Of a stretch of DNA of 64,000 nt, positions 7,593-16,937 are shown one piece after another. The notes beneath the pieces are model-generated. The model did no database searches. It was given only the letters and a program-made list of their open reading frames with translations, and had not been told where the DNA came from. Both the position numbers and the translations under genes were made by a program. The stretch covers positions 62,001 to 126,000 of the forward strand of contig NC_009662.1 of assembly GCF_000010325.1 (NCBI RefSeq), written 5' to 3'. Numbering within the stretch: position 1 is the first letter of the stretch; every line of letters begins with the position of its first letter. This stretch comes from Nitratiruptor sp. SB155-2 (lineage in GTDB: Bacteria > Campylobacterota > Campylobacteria > Campylobacterales > Nitratiruptoraceae).

Positions 7593-8860
7593 ACAAAATG
7601 GTTCTCATCTCGGTTGTGACAGTTTTAAGCCTGCAAGCAACCGAACTCTCAGAACTTTTTAGGGCATTGAAGACAAAGCCCATAACGCAAGTGGATAGGA
7701 TTGCTATTGACATAGCAAAATTGCAAAAAAAGAGGGTAGAAGATAGTTTCTATCCCGATTTCAATCTTTTTGCCAGCTATGAGTATTATAACCGAGATAC
7801 AAACCTGCGACCGGTTCCTCCTCCAGAGGCAAACCGGCTTATAGCAAAAAAAGAGCCTCTTCCTTTTGCCAAAAACATTCAGCGCATCGGTGCCTCTTTT
7901 TCTGTGCCTCTTTTTGTCAAAAAGCTTTTTACGTTGCGCAAAAAGCTTGATTTCTTAATAGAGGCTGCGAAACTAAAAAAAGATCTCAATATCTATAAAA
8001 ATGAGGCGATACTCCTTGGAAGTTATGCAAATCTAAACTATCTAAAAGAACTCGAAATTGCTTTGAACGCAAGGAAACGGTCGCTACTGAAAACCTTTGA
8101 AGATACAAAGATAAAGGTTGAAAGTGGCAGAGCTGCACCGATTGCATTGGATAAGATCGAAACATTCCTTGACGGTTTAGATATTGCCTTAGAAAATGTC
8201 AAAACAAATGAAGCCAAAGCAAAAGAGGTGATAGAGAGTCTTACGGGAATGCATATAGATTCAATCCAACCAATAGTTCAAAAACAAGAGATCGAGCGAA
8301 AGGATCTTTTTGCACTCAAACTTTTTGATCAAAAGATAGAGGCCCAGGCTAAAGATGTGGAAGCTGCTAAAGACGAGTTTGTTCCAAAGCTTATTTTGCA
8401 AGGAAACTACAGTAAAGATTATGCGCAAAACGATGTGATGTTCAATAAAAGTATCGATACAGACTATGGAAGTTTGGCTTTGAAGCTTGTCGTACCTCTT
8501 TCAAAAGCGAATCTCACGCAAATCGAAATCGCAAAGACAAATCTTTTAAAAGAACAGAAGCAAAAAGCCCAAACAAAACTTGAATTGCAAGCTCAGGCAA
8601 AATCACTGCAAAAGCAGCTTACGATCAATATGAGAGCTCAAAGAATTGCCGAAGAAAAAGTGCAGCATCAGCGTGAACTGTTGAAATATGCAAAAACCGC
8701 GTATGATGTTGGCAGACTTACGCAAGAGGAGTATCTGCGGTATGAAGAGGCACTTTTGAATGCGGAGACAAATTTAGCTTCACTTAAGGCAAAAAAATGG
8801 CAAATAATTGCGAAACTTGCCGTACTCTATGGAAATGACTTAGAAAGGATTGTAGAATGA
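7589..8860 (+). CDS. TolC-family outer-membrane efflux component
   Basis: A 423-residue protein with a short signal peptide (MNKMVLISVVTVLSLQA) and two long helical repeats rich in Ala, Lys and Gln that match the outer-membrane efflux protein family; the repeats run roughly 30-220 and 240-420. It would form the trimeric outer-membrane channel of the tripartite pump encoded with it. ATGA overlaps join it to the TetR gene before and the membrane-fusion gene after. Confidence 0.88.
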   Translation: MNKMVLISVVTVLSLQATELSELFRALKTKPITQVDRIAIDIAKLQKKRVEDSFYPDFNLFASYEYYNRDTNLRPVPPPEANRLIAKKEPLPFAKNIQRIGASFSVPLFVKKLFTLRKKLDFLIEAAKLKKDLNIYKNEAILLGSYANLNYLKELEIALNARKRSLLKTFEDTKIKVESGRAAPIALDKIETFLDGLDIALENVKTNEAKAKEVIESLTGMHIDSIQPIVQKQEIERKDLFALKLFDQKIEAQAKDVEAAKDEFVPKLILQGNYSKDYAQNDVMFNKSIDTDYGSLALKLVVPLSKANLTQIEIAKTNLLKEQKQKAQTKLELQAQAKSLQKQLTINMRAQRIAEEKVQHQRELLKYAKTAYDVGRLTQEEYLRYEEALLNAETNLASLKAKKWQIIAKLAVLYGNDLERIVE

Positions 8861-9951
8861 AAAAGTGGATCAAAATAGCCCTATTCTTGCTCATTGTTGT
8901 ATTGCTCGTCATTGGTGCCGTTAGGCTGGTTAAAAAGAGAAAAGCCCAGGAAGCCGCCACTCCTATAGCAAAAGAGTATGCTGTACTTGTGCATACATTT
9001 CAGCCAAAAAGAGAAAAACTCACTCTAACTTCTGATTATATTGCTCTTGTAGAGAATGAAGCGAATACAAAAATTGCTTCCAAATATCCAGGAAGAGTGC
9101 TTCAACTTGCCAAGGTGGGCAGCAAGGTAAAGAAAGGTGATATCGTGGTACGTCTGGACGATACGCCGTTGCGCTCTAAACTCTCAAACTTGCGATACCA
9201 AAAAGAGGCGACCTTGCAAGCTATCGCCTCTACAAAAGTGGTTTTACATAATCTAGAAAAAATCCATGCAAGAACAAAAAAGCTCATGGATGTTAAGGGA
9301 GCATCGGTTGAACAGTATGAAAAAGAGCAAAATCAGATCAGTTCGACAAAAGCAAAACTGGCAAGCCTAAGAGCACAGCTTGCCTCTTTGAAAACAAATA
9401 TCGAAGAGATTCAAAATGAGCTCACCTATACAACACTGCGATCCAATGTGGATGGCGTTGTTGCCAAACGATTTGCCAATGAAGGTGATGTGGTGATGCC
9501 TGGAAAACCGCTTCTAGCAATCAATACCGATAAAGAGAGCTATCTTTTGATTCGAGTTCCAAAAGAGACGAAAATCTACGGCATTGTCTATAAAGGCAAA
9601 ACCTATCCTGTAACGCCACTGCAATCTACGTTCAACTCTTTGGCTGAATATAGGGCCAATGTGGAAAATGACTCTTTGGTTGCAGGGCAAAGAGTAGAGA
9701 CATCTGTTATCTTGTATCAAGGCGATGCGGAACTTCTGCCTCAAGATGCCATCTTAAACAGAGATGGAAAAAGCTATGTGTTGGTGGTCCAAGGCGATGG
9801 TGCCATAGCAAAAGAGGTGCATATTGTTGCAAGTGCCAACGAAGGTGTAGTGGTCAAAGAGTCACTGACTGGGCAAAAGATAGTCGTTGCAAAACCGGAT
9901 ATTTTGCTCAAACTCTTAAGTGGTATCAAGCTTAAAGAGATAAAAGGATAG
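8857..9951 (+). CDS. RND efflux periplasmic adaptor (membrane fusion protein)
   Basis: A 364-residue HlyD/AcrA-type adaptor. An N-terminal membrane anchor (residues 4-26) precedes the lipoyl half-motif (VLQLAKVGSKVKKGDIVVRLD), a coiled-coil hairpin (about 110-180) and the second lipoyl half (TTLRSNVDGVVAKRFANEG), then beta-barrel domains. It links the inner-membrane RND pump to the TolC-like channel. No lipobox cysteine is seen, so it appears anchored by its transmembrane helix. It lies 3 bases ahead of the pump gene. Confidence 0.9.
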   Translation: MKKWIKIALFLLIVVLLVIGAVRLVKKRKAQEAATPIAKEYAVLVHTFQPKREKLTLTSDYIALVENEANTKIASKYPGRVLQLAKVGSKVKKGDIVVRLDDTPLRSKLSNLRYQKEATLQAIASTKVVLHNLEKIHARTKKLMDVKGASVEQYEKEQNQISSTKAKLASLRAQLASLKTNIEEIQNELTYTTLRSNVDGVVAKRFANEGDVVMPGKPLLAINTDKESYLLIRVPKETKIYGIVYKGKTYPVTPLQSTFNSLAEYRANVENDSLVAGQRVETSVILYQGDAELLPQDAILNRDGKSYVLVVQGDGAIAKEVHIVASANEGVVVKESLTGQKIVVAKPDILLKLLSGIKLKEIKG

Positions 9952-9954
9952 TGT

Positions 9955-12900
9955 ATGTTTGAATATTTTTATCAACGTCCCTATCTGCTATTCAGTTTGA
10001 TTGTCGGTTTTTTTGCAATGGGGATAATTGGATTGAAATCCCTTCCAAAAAATCTATTCCCAGATGCCAACAGACCGCAGGTTGTCGTCATTACTTCAGT
10101 TCCCGGAGCAACGGCAGAGGTTGCTGCCAATACGGTAAGCAAGCCGATCGAAGAGGAGATTAGCCGTATTAGTCTCGTACGAGATGTAAGTAGTGTCAAT
10201 GTGGCTAATTTCTCTATCGTAAAAGCGGAATTCGAGTATGAAAAGGGCTTGGAAGCGGCTGCGGTGGATGTGGCGAATGCTTTGTCTATTGCACGGGGGA
10301 AACTGCCTAAAAATGCCAATCCATCGGTCTATACTGTGGGCGATTTTACCCTTCCTGTCGAGGTGGTGGCACTTAGTCCAAAAAATAGCAATATCAGCTT
10401 GCAAGAAATCAGAAAAATCGCCGAATCGCATATAAAACCATACCTTTTGGCCAATCCGCACATAGGAAACGTGGAAGTGTTTGGCGGGTATCAAAGTGCT
10501 ATCAATATCGAAGTGGATCCATTCAAAGCCAAAAAGTATGGCGTCGATTTTGACACATTGGCCAAAGTACTGTTTGCTCTCAATAAAGATATTCCTATAG
10601 GCTTTACCAAAAGCAAAGAGAGCTTCTACACCATCACCTACTATGGGGAAAAAGACAATATAGAAAAACTCAAAAATCTCCATATCCTCCCAAATGTAAA
10701 ACTGAGTGACATTGCGAAAGTGAGTTGGAGCTATAAAAAACGGACGAGCGGCTATCTTGGAAACGGCAAAAATGCGATTGCTTTATCTATTCAAAGAGCG
10801 CCTGCTGGAAGCGTTTTGGATGTAAGCGATGCAGCAAGAGCCGAGATTAAAAAACTGCAAAAGCTCTATCCGAATATCGACTTTCAAATAGCCGATACAC
10901 AAAGAACGCTCATAGAAACGGCAAACGAAAATATGCTTGAAGCCTTAAGGGATGCGATTGTGTACACTCTTTTGGTACTGCTTTTCTTCCTTGGAAACTT
11001 TCGAGCGATTATTGCCGCTGGAATCTCCATTCCACTCGTTTTCTTTGGCACCATAGCCATTATCTGGCTAGGAGGTGGAGAGCTCAATATCGTTATCTAT
11101 ACCGCTATCATTTTGGCATTAGGGATGCTCGTGGACGATGCGGTTGTTGTACTGGAAAACATCGAAAGGCATCTAGAGCTCAACGAAGATATGCAAACGG
11201 CAATTGTCAACGGGACAAAAGAGGTTTTAGGACCGGTCTTCGCCGGAACTGTAGGAACTATCGCCATCATTTTCCCACTCATGTTTGTAGGCGATTTTCC
11301 AGAGCATATATTTAGGCCCCTCATTTCCACTTTGATTATTGCACTGCTTGTGAGCTATTTTCTCTCTATTACTTTTATTCCACGGTTTTCCGCGGTGCTT
11401 TACAAAAATGGAACAGGCAAAACAAAAATAGAGCAGTGGTTTGAAGATGTCTATAAATATACTATCGGGCAGCTCATTGGCCCATATATCAGTGTTTTGA
11501 AGTTTTCCAACGGCAAATGGTGGGCGCTTAGACGTATGCTTTTAACTGCTGCTGTGGTGCTGACTTTTGTATTGAGCCTCAAAAATGTTATGCCGCTCAT
11601 CGGTAAGGACGTTATGCCTCCTATGGATACGGGGATTATCAAAGCGCAAGTGGCATTCAGTGCCAATGAGACGGTAGATAGTGCTGAAAAGAAGCTGCAC
11701 AAATTTTTGGTTTGGCTTCATAAACAGCCATGGGTGAAATCGAGTTCTGTTGCCTTTGGTAGCGAGTCTGGGGTTTTAAGCCTAGGGAGCGGAAATCTTC
11801 CAAGTGAAGCGACGATCACTATCAATGCAGTAGATAGATTCCACAGGAACAAAACTATTTGGCAGCTCGAAGATGAGATACGTGACAAAATTGCAGAGCT
11901 TCCGGGTGTGAAGAAAAACGATGTTTTTGATTTTGGTGCAACTGCCCTTTCAACCATTAAAGCGCCTCTTGATATTCGTATAAAAGCTGCCGATTACGAG
12001 AAACTGCCGGATAAGGCAAAAGAGATTATCGATGCGATACGAAACGTAAAAGGACTTACTTCTATTAGTCAAAGCTGGGATAAAGATTTTCAAGAGGTGG
12101 TTATCAACATTGATAAAAATAGAGCGCTCTCTTACGGGGTGACACCGTATCAAATCGCTATGCAGATTCCACTCAAAGGGCAAGTCGTATCACTGGCCGC
12201 CGATATGGCTACGATGAATACGCAGTTTGTAAGGATGTATCTCAAAGGCAAGTTCAATGAAAATATCCAAAGTTTAAAACTTCTTCCAATCAAAACGAAG
12301 TTTGGTGAAATACCATTGAGTGAACTTGCGAAAGTATCCTATCAACTTACCCCTGCAAAGATTGAGCGGGACAAATTGCTTTACAGTGTGGATGTGAGCG
12401 GTTATCGATCAAAAAGGCCGGTAACACATATTACAGATGATGCAAATGCAGCGCTTGCAAAAGTGGATACAACCGGTTTTGTGGTAACACAAGAGGGAGA
12501 TATTGCACAGCTTCATGACAGTTTCAAACGAATGATCAAAGCGATTGCCATCGGTGTTATCATTCTTATTATGACGCTTACAGCTATCTATGAGTCTGTA
12601 AGACTGGCAATCATTATGATTTTGGTCCTGCCGCTCTCTATGATAGGGGCTGCGTGGGGTATGCTTATTTTCCACAAACCAAGCTGTATGCCAAGTATGG
12701 TGGGGTTACTGCTTCTGTTTGGTATCATCATCAAAAATGCAGTACTGCTTATAGACTTTTACAAAGAGTATGAAAAAGAGGGCAAATCTCCATTTGAAGC
12801 GGCGATCGAGAGTGTTCGGGTTCGATTTCGTCCTGTTATGATGACAGCTTTTGGAACGATTGCCGGGATGATTCCAATAGCATTGGAGCAAGCAGTAGGG

Positions 12901-13059
12901 CTTGAGAGACTAAGTCCGCTAGCAGATGTGGCAATCGGAGGGCTTTTGGTAGGAACCCTTCTAACACTTATCTATGTGCCGATGTATGCCTATGCAACTG
13001 ATCCAAGAAACAGAAAAACAAATCCGATAGAAAAAGTTGAAGAGTATATCGAAGAATAA
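9955..13059 (+). CDS. RND-family efflux pump, HAE1-like
   Basis: A 1034-residue inner-membrane transporter with the RND layout: one N-terminal helix, a large periplasmic loop, six helices, a second loop and six helices. The proton-relay pair is present in GMLVDDAVVVLENIERH, at about residues 390-406, and favours the multidrug HAE1 class over metal pumps. The N-terminal PYLLFSLIVGFFAMGIIGL and PKNLFPD motifs are typical. It completes a TetR-TolC-adaptor-pump unit; substrate not deducible. Confidence 0.93.
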   Translation: MFEYFYQRPYLLFSLIVGFFAMGIIGLKSLPKNLFPDANRPQVVVITSVPGATAEVAANTVSKPIEEEISRISLVRDVSSVNVANFSIVKAEFEYEKGLEAAAVDVANALSIARGKLPKNANPSVYTVGDFTLPVEVVALSPKNSNISLQEIRKIAESHIKPYLLANPHIGNVEVFGGYQSAINIEVDPFKAKKYGVDFDTLAKVLFALNKDIPIGFTKSKESFYTITYYGEKDNIEKLKNLHILPNVKLSDIAKVSWSYKKRTSGYLGNGKNAIALSIQRAPAGSVLDVSDAARAEIKKLQKLYPNIDFQIADTQRTLIETANENMLEALRDAIVYTLLVLLFFLGNFRAIIAAGISIPLVFFGTIAIIWLGGGELNIVIYTAIILALGMLVDDAVVVLENIERHLELNEDMQTAIVNGTKEVLGPVFAGTVGTIAIIFPLMFVGDFPEHIFRPLISTLIIALLVSYFLSITFIPRFSAVLYKNGTGKTKIEQWFEDVYKYTIGQLIGPYISVLKFSNGKWWALRRMLLTAAVVLTFVLSLKNVMPLIGKDVMPPMDTGIIKAQVAFSANETVDSAEKKLHKFLVWLHKQPWVKSSSVAFGSESGVLSLGSGNLPSEATITINAVDRFHRNKTIWQLEDEIRDKIAELPGVKKNDVFDFGATALSTIKAPLDIRIKAADYEKLPDKAKEIIDAIRNVKGLTSISQSWDKDFQEVVINIDKNRALSYGVTPYQIAMQIPLKGQVVSLAADMATMNTQFVRMYLKGKFNENIQSLKLLPIKTKFGEIPLSELAKVSYQLTPAKIERDKLLYSVDVSGYRSKRPVTHITDDANAALAKVDTTGFVVTQEGDIAQLHDSFKRMIKAIAIGVIILIMTLTAIYESVRLAIIMILVLPLSMIGAAWGMLIFHKPSCMPSMVGLLLLFGIIIKNAVLLIDFYKEYEKEGKSPFEAAIESVRVRFRPVMMTAFGTIAGMIPIALEQAVGLERLSPLADVAIGGLLVGTLLTLIYVPMYAYATDPRNRKTNPIEKVEEYIEE

Positions 13060-13068
13060 GGAGGGGAT

Positions 13069-13434
13069 ATGCAAACACCAACACCAGAGCAAGTTATGAA
13101 TATGATGAAAGATCGCTTTGGAAAGTTGCCAAAATCAATCGAAGAGGCAGCGGAAGTGGATCCAAGCTTGATAGTAGAACAAGCTATCAGTTCAAAATTA
13201 AGCATGCAAAGCGAAAAAAATGCACTTGATCCAAAAACAAGTACACTTGTATTCTTGGCAGCTGCTTTGGCCCTAGGCAATGAGGAGTGCGTAGAGCTCA
13301 ATACAAAAGCGGCCAAAAAGATGGGTGCGACCAATGAAGAGATTCTTTCAGTCATTCGTATTGTTCGCCATGCAGCTGCAAGTGGAATCGTTGGAACTGC
13401 CGAAGCGGCATTAAAAAATTTAAAAGAAGAGTGA
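13069..13434 (+). CDS. Carboxymuconolactone decarboxylase-like protein
   Basis: A 121-residue helical protein of the CMD/AhpD superfamily, recognised by the segment ALALGNEECVELNTKAAKKMGATNEEI. The CXXC of peroxidase-active AhpD is reduced to a single Cys here, so a disulfide-reductase role is not supported by what I see. It lies 9 bases behind the RND pump and ends in a good terminator, so it is the last gene of the pump operon. Confidence 0.75.
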   Translation: MQTPTPEQVMNMMKDRFGKLPKSIEEAAEVDPSLIVEQAISSKLSMQSEKNALDPKTSTLVFLAAALALGNEECVELNTKAAKKMGATNEEILSVIRIVRHAAASGIVGTAEAALKNLKEE

Positions 13435-13447
13435 AAGCTCTTCTTTT
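13422..13447 (+). terminator. Terminator of the RND efflux operon
   Basis: AAAAGAAGAG-TGAAAG-CTCTTCTTTT: a perfect 10-bp hairpin with a six-base loop that ends in T residues and includes the stop codon of the CMD-like gene. It separates the efflux operon from the CDF gene that begins 15 bases later. Confidence 0.7.
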
Positions 13448-13461
13448 GAAATGAGATATCT

Positions 13462-14367
13462 ATGGCTCACCACCATCATCATGTGAAGGGTAAAAATCTT
13501 TTTATCACCATTATCTTAAATATCATCATTACCCTCTCTCAAATAGTTGGCGGCATTTACGCAAACTCTTTATCACTTCTGAGTGATGCTATGCATAATC
13601 TCAGTGATGTTCTTTCTTTGGTGATTGCTTGGGCTGCAAATACGATAGCCGCCAAACCCTCAACCAAAAGCTATACTTTTGGTCTAAAAAGAGCAGAGAT
13701 AATTGCGGCACTCTTTAACGCCTCACTCCTTCTTGGAATCGCTATCTTTTTAGTTATCGAAGCCTTCCACAAATTTTTTCATCCCCAAAGCGTCGATTCA
13801 CTCTGGGTTATTTGGCTAGGGGGTTTGAGTATTCTTTTAAATACTCTTAGTGTTCTGCTTGTGAAAAAAGATTCGGAAAAAAACATCAATATCAAAGCTG
13901 CCTACTTGCATCTGCTAACCGATGTTTTTACTTCAATAGCCGTTGTGGTAGGTGGACTGCTTATGCAGTTCTATCACATCTACTGGGTGGATCCGGCTGT
14001 CTCTCTTCTCATAGCTTTTTATCTCATATATGCTTCAATTGATATTGTAAAAGAGTCCATTGCCATTTTGATGGAGTTCGCGCCAAAATCTATCGATATA
14101 GAAAAGATTGCGGATGAGGTGAAAAAGATAGAAAAGGTTGAAAATATTCATCATATCCATATCTGGAGACTTGGAGAGCATGATATCTTTTTGGAAGCCC
14201 ATATCGATTTTAAAGAGAATCTTCCTTTACAAGAGGTGACGCAAATCATTGCAGATATCGAAAAACTTTTACGTGAAAAATTTTACATATCGCATGTCAC
14301 ACTGCAGCCCGAGTTTCAAAGAGATGATGATAAATCGATAGTAGTACAAAGGGATCCAGGTGCCTGA
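13462..14367 (+). CDS. Cation diffusion facilitator (CDF) metal exporter
   Basis: A 301-residue CDF/ZitB-type transporter with six membrane helices and a C-terminal cytoplasmic metal-binding domain. The conserved HxxxD metal sites are visible in SLLSDAMHNLSDVLSL (helix 2) and AAYLHLLTDVFTS (helix 5). The protein begins MAHHHHHVKGK, a natural His cluster usual in zinc exporters. Predicted function is Zn2+ (or Co2+/Cd2+) efflux driven by protons. Its stop overlaps the next gene's GTG start by 8 bp, making it the head of the long plus-strand run. Confidence 0.9.
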   Translation: MAHHHHHVKGKNLFITIILNIIITLSQIVGGIYANSLSLLSDAMHNLSDVLSLVIAWAANTIAAKPSTKSYTFGLKRAEIIAALFNASLLLGIAIFLVIEAFHKFFHPQSVDSLWVIWLGGLSILLNTLSVLLVKKDSEKNINIKAAYLHLLTDVFTSIAVVVGGLLMQFYHIYWVDPAVSLLIAFYLIYASIDIVKESIAILMEFAPKSIDIEKIADEVKKIEKVENIHHIHIWRLGEHDIFLEAHIDFKENLPLQEVTQIIADIEKLLREKFYISHVTLQPEFQRDDDKSIVVQRDPGA

Positions 14368-15061
14368 GTGGATAGATACATTTATAGCTTCCCATTCGGC
14401 ATTGGCTTTTTTGGCTTCTTTTGTTGCAGGAAGTCTTACTGCAGCTGCCCCTTGCTCTTTGGTATCCGTACCACTGCTTGTAGGGAGTGCAATTGCCCTC
14501 AATAAAGATCTGAAAGGCCGCAAAAAAATATTGTTCACCTATGCATTTTCTGTACTTTTTGCTTTGGGAGTAGTGGTGAGCTTTTCTATTTTGGCTTTTT
14601 TGGTAGCGAAGTTTGGTCTCTTTTTCTCTATCGCTCCTATGTGGGCATATCTGATTGCTGCAGTTGTTAGCATCATGGTTGGACTCTACGCTTGGGGCGT
14701 TTTTAGCGAAATCAATAAATCTGTACTCATAGAGAAGTTTATTCGCTTTCGGCTTTTTGGAGGTTTTTTGATAGGCATCGTGTTTGGGCTTGTCAGTACT
14801 CCTTGTGCCTCCGCTCCACTTGTTGCGATTATAAGCGCTGCTGCAAACAGCCACTATATCTATGCCTACATGCTGGTTTTAACCTTTGCTTTTGGTCACT
14901 CTTTGCTTCTGCTGATAGCAGGAGTTTCTGTCGGATTTGCCCAACAGCTTATCTCAAACAAAACGGTAGCCAGACTTTCCAATGCTCTCAACAAAAGTTT
15001 TGCTCTCGTTTTGGTGGGGTTTGGTTTTTACTTTTTTTACAGAGCGTTAGAGCAGATATGA
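14360..15061 (+). CDS. CcdA/DsbD-like membrane thiol-electron transporter
   Basis: A 233-residue protein with six membrane helices. The two cysteines expected of CcdA/DsbD-beta proteins are placed in TAAAPCSLVSVPLLVG (helix 1) and VSTPCASAPLVA (helix 4), each next to Pro as in the family. Such proteins move electrons from cytoplasmic thioredoxin to periplasmic thiol proteins, and the next gene encodes a secreted thioredoxin-like protein. The GTG at 14360 overlaps the CDF stop. Role in cytochrome c maturation or in sulfur handling is inferred. Confidence 0.82.
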   Translation: MPEWIDTFIASHSALAFLASFVAGSLTAAAPCSLVSVPLLVGSAIALNKDLKGRKKILFTYAFSVLFALGVVVSFSILAFLVAKFGLFFSIAPMWAYLIAAVVSIMVGLYAWGVFSEINKSVLIEKFIRFRLFGGFLIGIVFGLVSTPCASAPLVAIISAAANSHYIYAYMLVLTFAFGHSLLLLIAGVSVGFAQQLISNKTVARLSNALNKSFALVLVGFGFYFFYRALEQI

Positions 15062-15071
15062 AAGGAAAAAG

Positions 15072-15437
15072 ATGAAAAGATTATTGTTAGCTGCTGTGTT
15101 TGGCTTGTCTCTTTTTGCAGAGGCAAAAATGCTGCCTTCCACTCCATTTGCAGCGATTCAAGAAGCGATCGCTTCAGGGAAACGGGTATTTGTAGAAGTT
15201 GGATCAGATCACTGTTTTAGTTGTCAAAAGATGGGAAGAGTGCTCTATAAAATAAAACAGGAGTATCCCGATTCCCAGATATTTTTCTTAAATATCGAAA
15301 AGAACAGAGATGCAGCAAACCGGTTAAAAATCGTGCTTATTCCAACACAGATTCTGTATGAAAACAAAAAAGAGGTCTACCGTTATATCGGTTTGCTTTC
15401 AAAAGATGAAATTGTACATCTACTAAAAGGAAGATGA
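15072..15437 (+). CDS. Periplasmic thioredoxin-like protein
   Basis: A 121-residue protein with a signal peptide (MKRLLLAAVFGLSLFAEA) and a thioredoxin fold whose active site is CFSC in GSDHCFSCQKMG (about residues 51-54); the cis-Pro loop is IVLIPTQ. It is probably the reduced partner of the CcdA-like membrane protein encoded just upstream, equivalent to DsbD-gamma or a CcmG-like protein. Its stop overlaps the first rhodanese start. Confidence 0.85.
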   Translation: MKRLLLAAVFGLSLFAEAKMLPSTPFAAIQEAIASGKRVFVEVGSDHCFSCQKMGRVLYKIKQEYPDSQIFFLNIEKNRDAANRLKIVLIPTQILYENKKEVYRYIGLLSKDEIVHLLKGR

Positions 15438-15823
15438 TGGAGTTTGATGCATATTTGAAACGTTTCGATTACGAGGAGCGAAAGGCTATGAAGATAGGGC
15501 TCGATGAGATGTTCGAGCTTTTACAAAAAGATGAGGCACAGGTTGTGGATATCAGATTTCATGAAGAGTACGAAGCGTGGCATGTGGGATTTGGGTTGCA
15601 TATTCCACTCAATGAACTGCCAGATAGATTGAATGAGCTTGATAGAAGCAAAACGATCATTACCATGTGTCCTCATTACGATAGGGCAGAGATTGCAAGA
15701 CTCTATCTGACACTTAAAGGTTTTCATGCAAGATATTTGACCGATGGGATGCTGAAAGTGGTGGATTTTCTAAGAGGCGATAAAGCAAGAGATATGATGG
15801 AAAAAATCAGAGGAGGTAAGTGA
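15437..15823 (+). CDS. Rhodanese-domain protein 1
   Basis: A cytoplasmic single-domain rhodanese of about 128 residues (no signal peptide). The predicted persulfide cysteine lies in TIITMCPHYDRAEIARLYL, with CPHYDR forming the active-site loop, and DIRFHEEYEAWHVGF is the substrate-side motif. Rhodaneses carry sulfane sulfur as a cysteine persulfide. The second ATG at 15437 is preferred because AAGGA sits 5 bases upstream; an ATG one codon earlier is possible. It is adjacent to a second, divergent rhodanese. Confidence 0.85.
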   Translation: MEFDAYLKRFDYEERKAMKIGLDEMFELLQKDEAQVVDIRFHEEYEAWHVGFGLHIPLNELPDRLNELDRSKTIITMCPHYDRAEIARLYLTLKGFHARYLTDGMLKVVDFLRGDKARDMMEKIRGGK

Positions 15824-16182
15824 TGGAGTTTATCAAAAAAGTGGTTCCCAGTGAGATGAAAAATATACGAATCTCGGTGGAGGAGTTTATCGAGCTCTAT
15901 AACAAGGGTGAAGCAGAGCTTGTGGATATCAGGATGCCTTTTGAAACAGCTGTATGGCAAGTCAATTTTGGATTGAAAATCCCGGCACCACAGCTGCCAG
16001 AAAGAGCCCATGAGCTTCCGAAAGAGAAGCTCATCGTTGTTGCCTGTCCGAAAACAGATAGAGCAAATATGGCAAGAGTATGGCTGACAGAGCAAGGGTT
16101 TGATGCAAGATATCTTGATGGAGGTTTGTTGAATCTCATGGATTGCCTTCGGGGTGGAAAAGCCAAGGATATAAAGCTGTAA
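15823..16182 (+). CDS. Rhodanese-domain protein 2
   Basis: A 119-residue rhodanese with the active-site loop CPKTDR in IVVACPKTDRANMARVWL and the upstream motif DIRMPFETAVWQVNF. It is clearly related to the preceding gene: both start MEF, share VDIR-(M/F)-P/H-E and end with an LRGGKA/LRGDKA element, which indicates tandem duplication followed by divergence. ATG at 15823 overlaps the previous stop (TGATG). A TauE-type exporter starts 1 base after its stop. Confidence 0.85.
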   Translation: MEFIKKVVPSEMKNIRISVEEFIELYNKGEAELVDIRMPFETAVWQVNFGLKIPAPQLPERAHELPKEKLIVVACPKTDRANMARVWLTEQGFDARYLDGGLLNLMDCLRGGKAKDIKL

Positions 16183-16183
16183 G

Positions 16184-16936
16184 ATGAGTGCCGATATTAT
16201 CCATTACGCAATATACTTTTTCTTAACATTGGTTCTTTCCACCCTCTTTGCCATGGGTGGAGTTGGAAGTGCCATCGCTCTTGTACCGCTATTTTCAATG
16301 ATGGGTATGCCTATCAATTTAGCAAAAGCGATTGGGCTTTTTATCAACTCGGCATCTACCATCACAGCTTCTGTTATGAACTTTTTTAGAGGAGTGCTGG
16401 ATATCAAATTTGCCCTTCCGCTCATTATCTCTATAATGGTTGCTACGCCTATTGGAGCTTGGAGCAGCCAATATGTCCAAAAAGAGATCATTGAGTGGAT
16501 GTTGGTTGCATTTTTATTGATAAGTTCCACTCTTTTGCTCTTTAGCAACAAAAAACCAAAAGTTGTGTATGACAAAGTTTGGGTGTTGTATGTAATAGGT
16601 GGCAGTGTGGGGATTGTTTCAGGTATGATTGGCGTTGGCGGGGGTTCCCTTATTATGCCGCTACTTATTTTACTAGGGTTCGATGCAAAAAAAGCGGCTT
16701 ATGCGATAAGTTTTGTTATTCCTTTTTCGACTCTGGGAGCCTTTTTTACCTATCTTGGCTTCGTTCATATGGATTGGATACTCCTTGGAGTTGTTACAGT
16801 CGCAGCAATCATTGGAGGATATCTTGGGGATTTTATTATGCATTACCGTTTAACCCCAAATCAGATAAAAAAGCTTATTGCGGTCGTTCTTCTTTTACTG
16901 GCTTTAAAAATGGTTTATCAATTACTAGGAGCGTAA
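16184..16936 (+). CDS. TauE/SafE-family sulfur-compound membrane transporter
   Basis: A 250-residue membrane protein with about eight helices in two related halves. The family's duplicated motif is seen as AMGGVGSAIALVPLFSMMG in the first half and GMIGVGGGSLIMPLLILLG in the second. TauE/SafE proteins move sulfite, sulfoacetate, thiosulfate or related anions. Its place directly after two rhodaneses makes an inorganic sulfur substrate likely, but this is inference. Confidence 0.88.
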   Translation: MSADIIHYAIYFFLTLVLSTLFAMGGVGSAIALVPLFSMMGMPINLAKAIGLFINSASTITASVMNFFRGVLDIKFALPLIISIMVATPIGAWSSQYVQKEIIEWMLVAFLLISSTLLLFSNKKPKVVYDKVWVLYVIGGSVGIVSGMIGVGGGSLIMPLLILLGFDAKKAAYAISFVIPFSTLGAFFTYLGFVHMDWILLGVVTVAAIIGGYLGDFIMHYRLTPNQIKKLIAVVLLLLALKMVYQLLGA

Positions 16937-16937
16937 G

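Noticed and set aside
10096-10683. 195-codon minus-strand frame
   Set aside because: Shadow of the RND pump gene.
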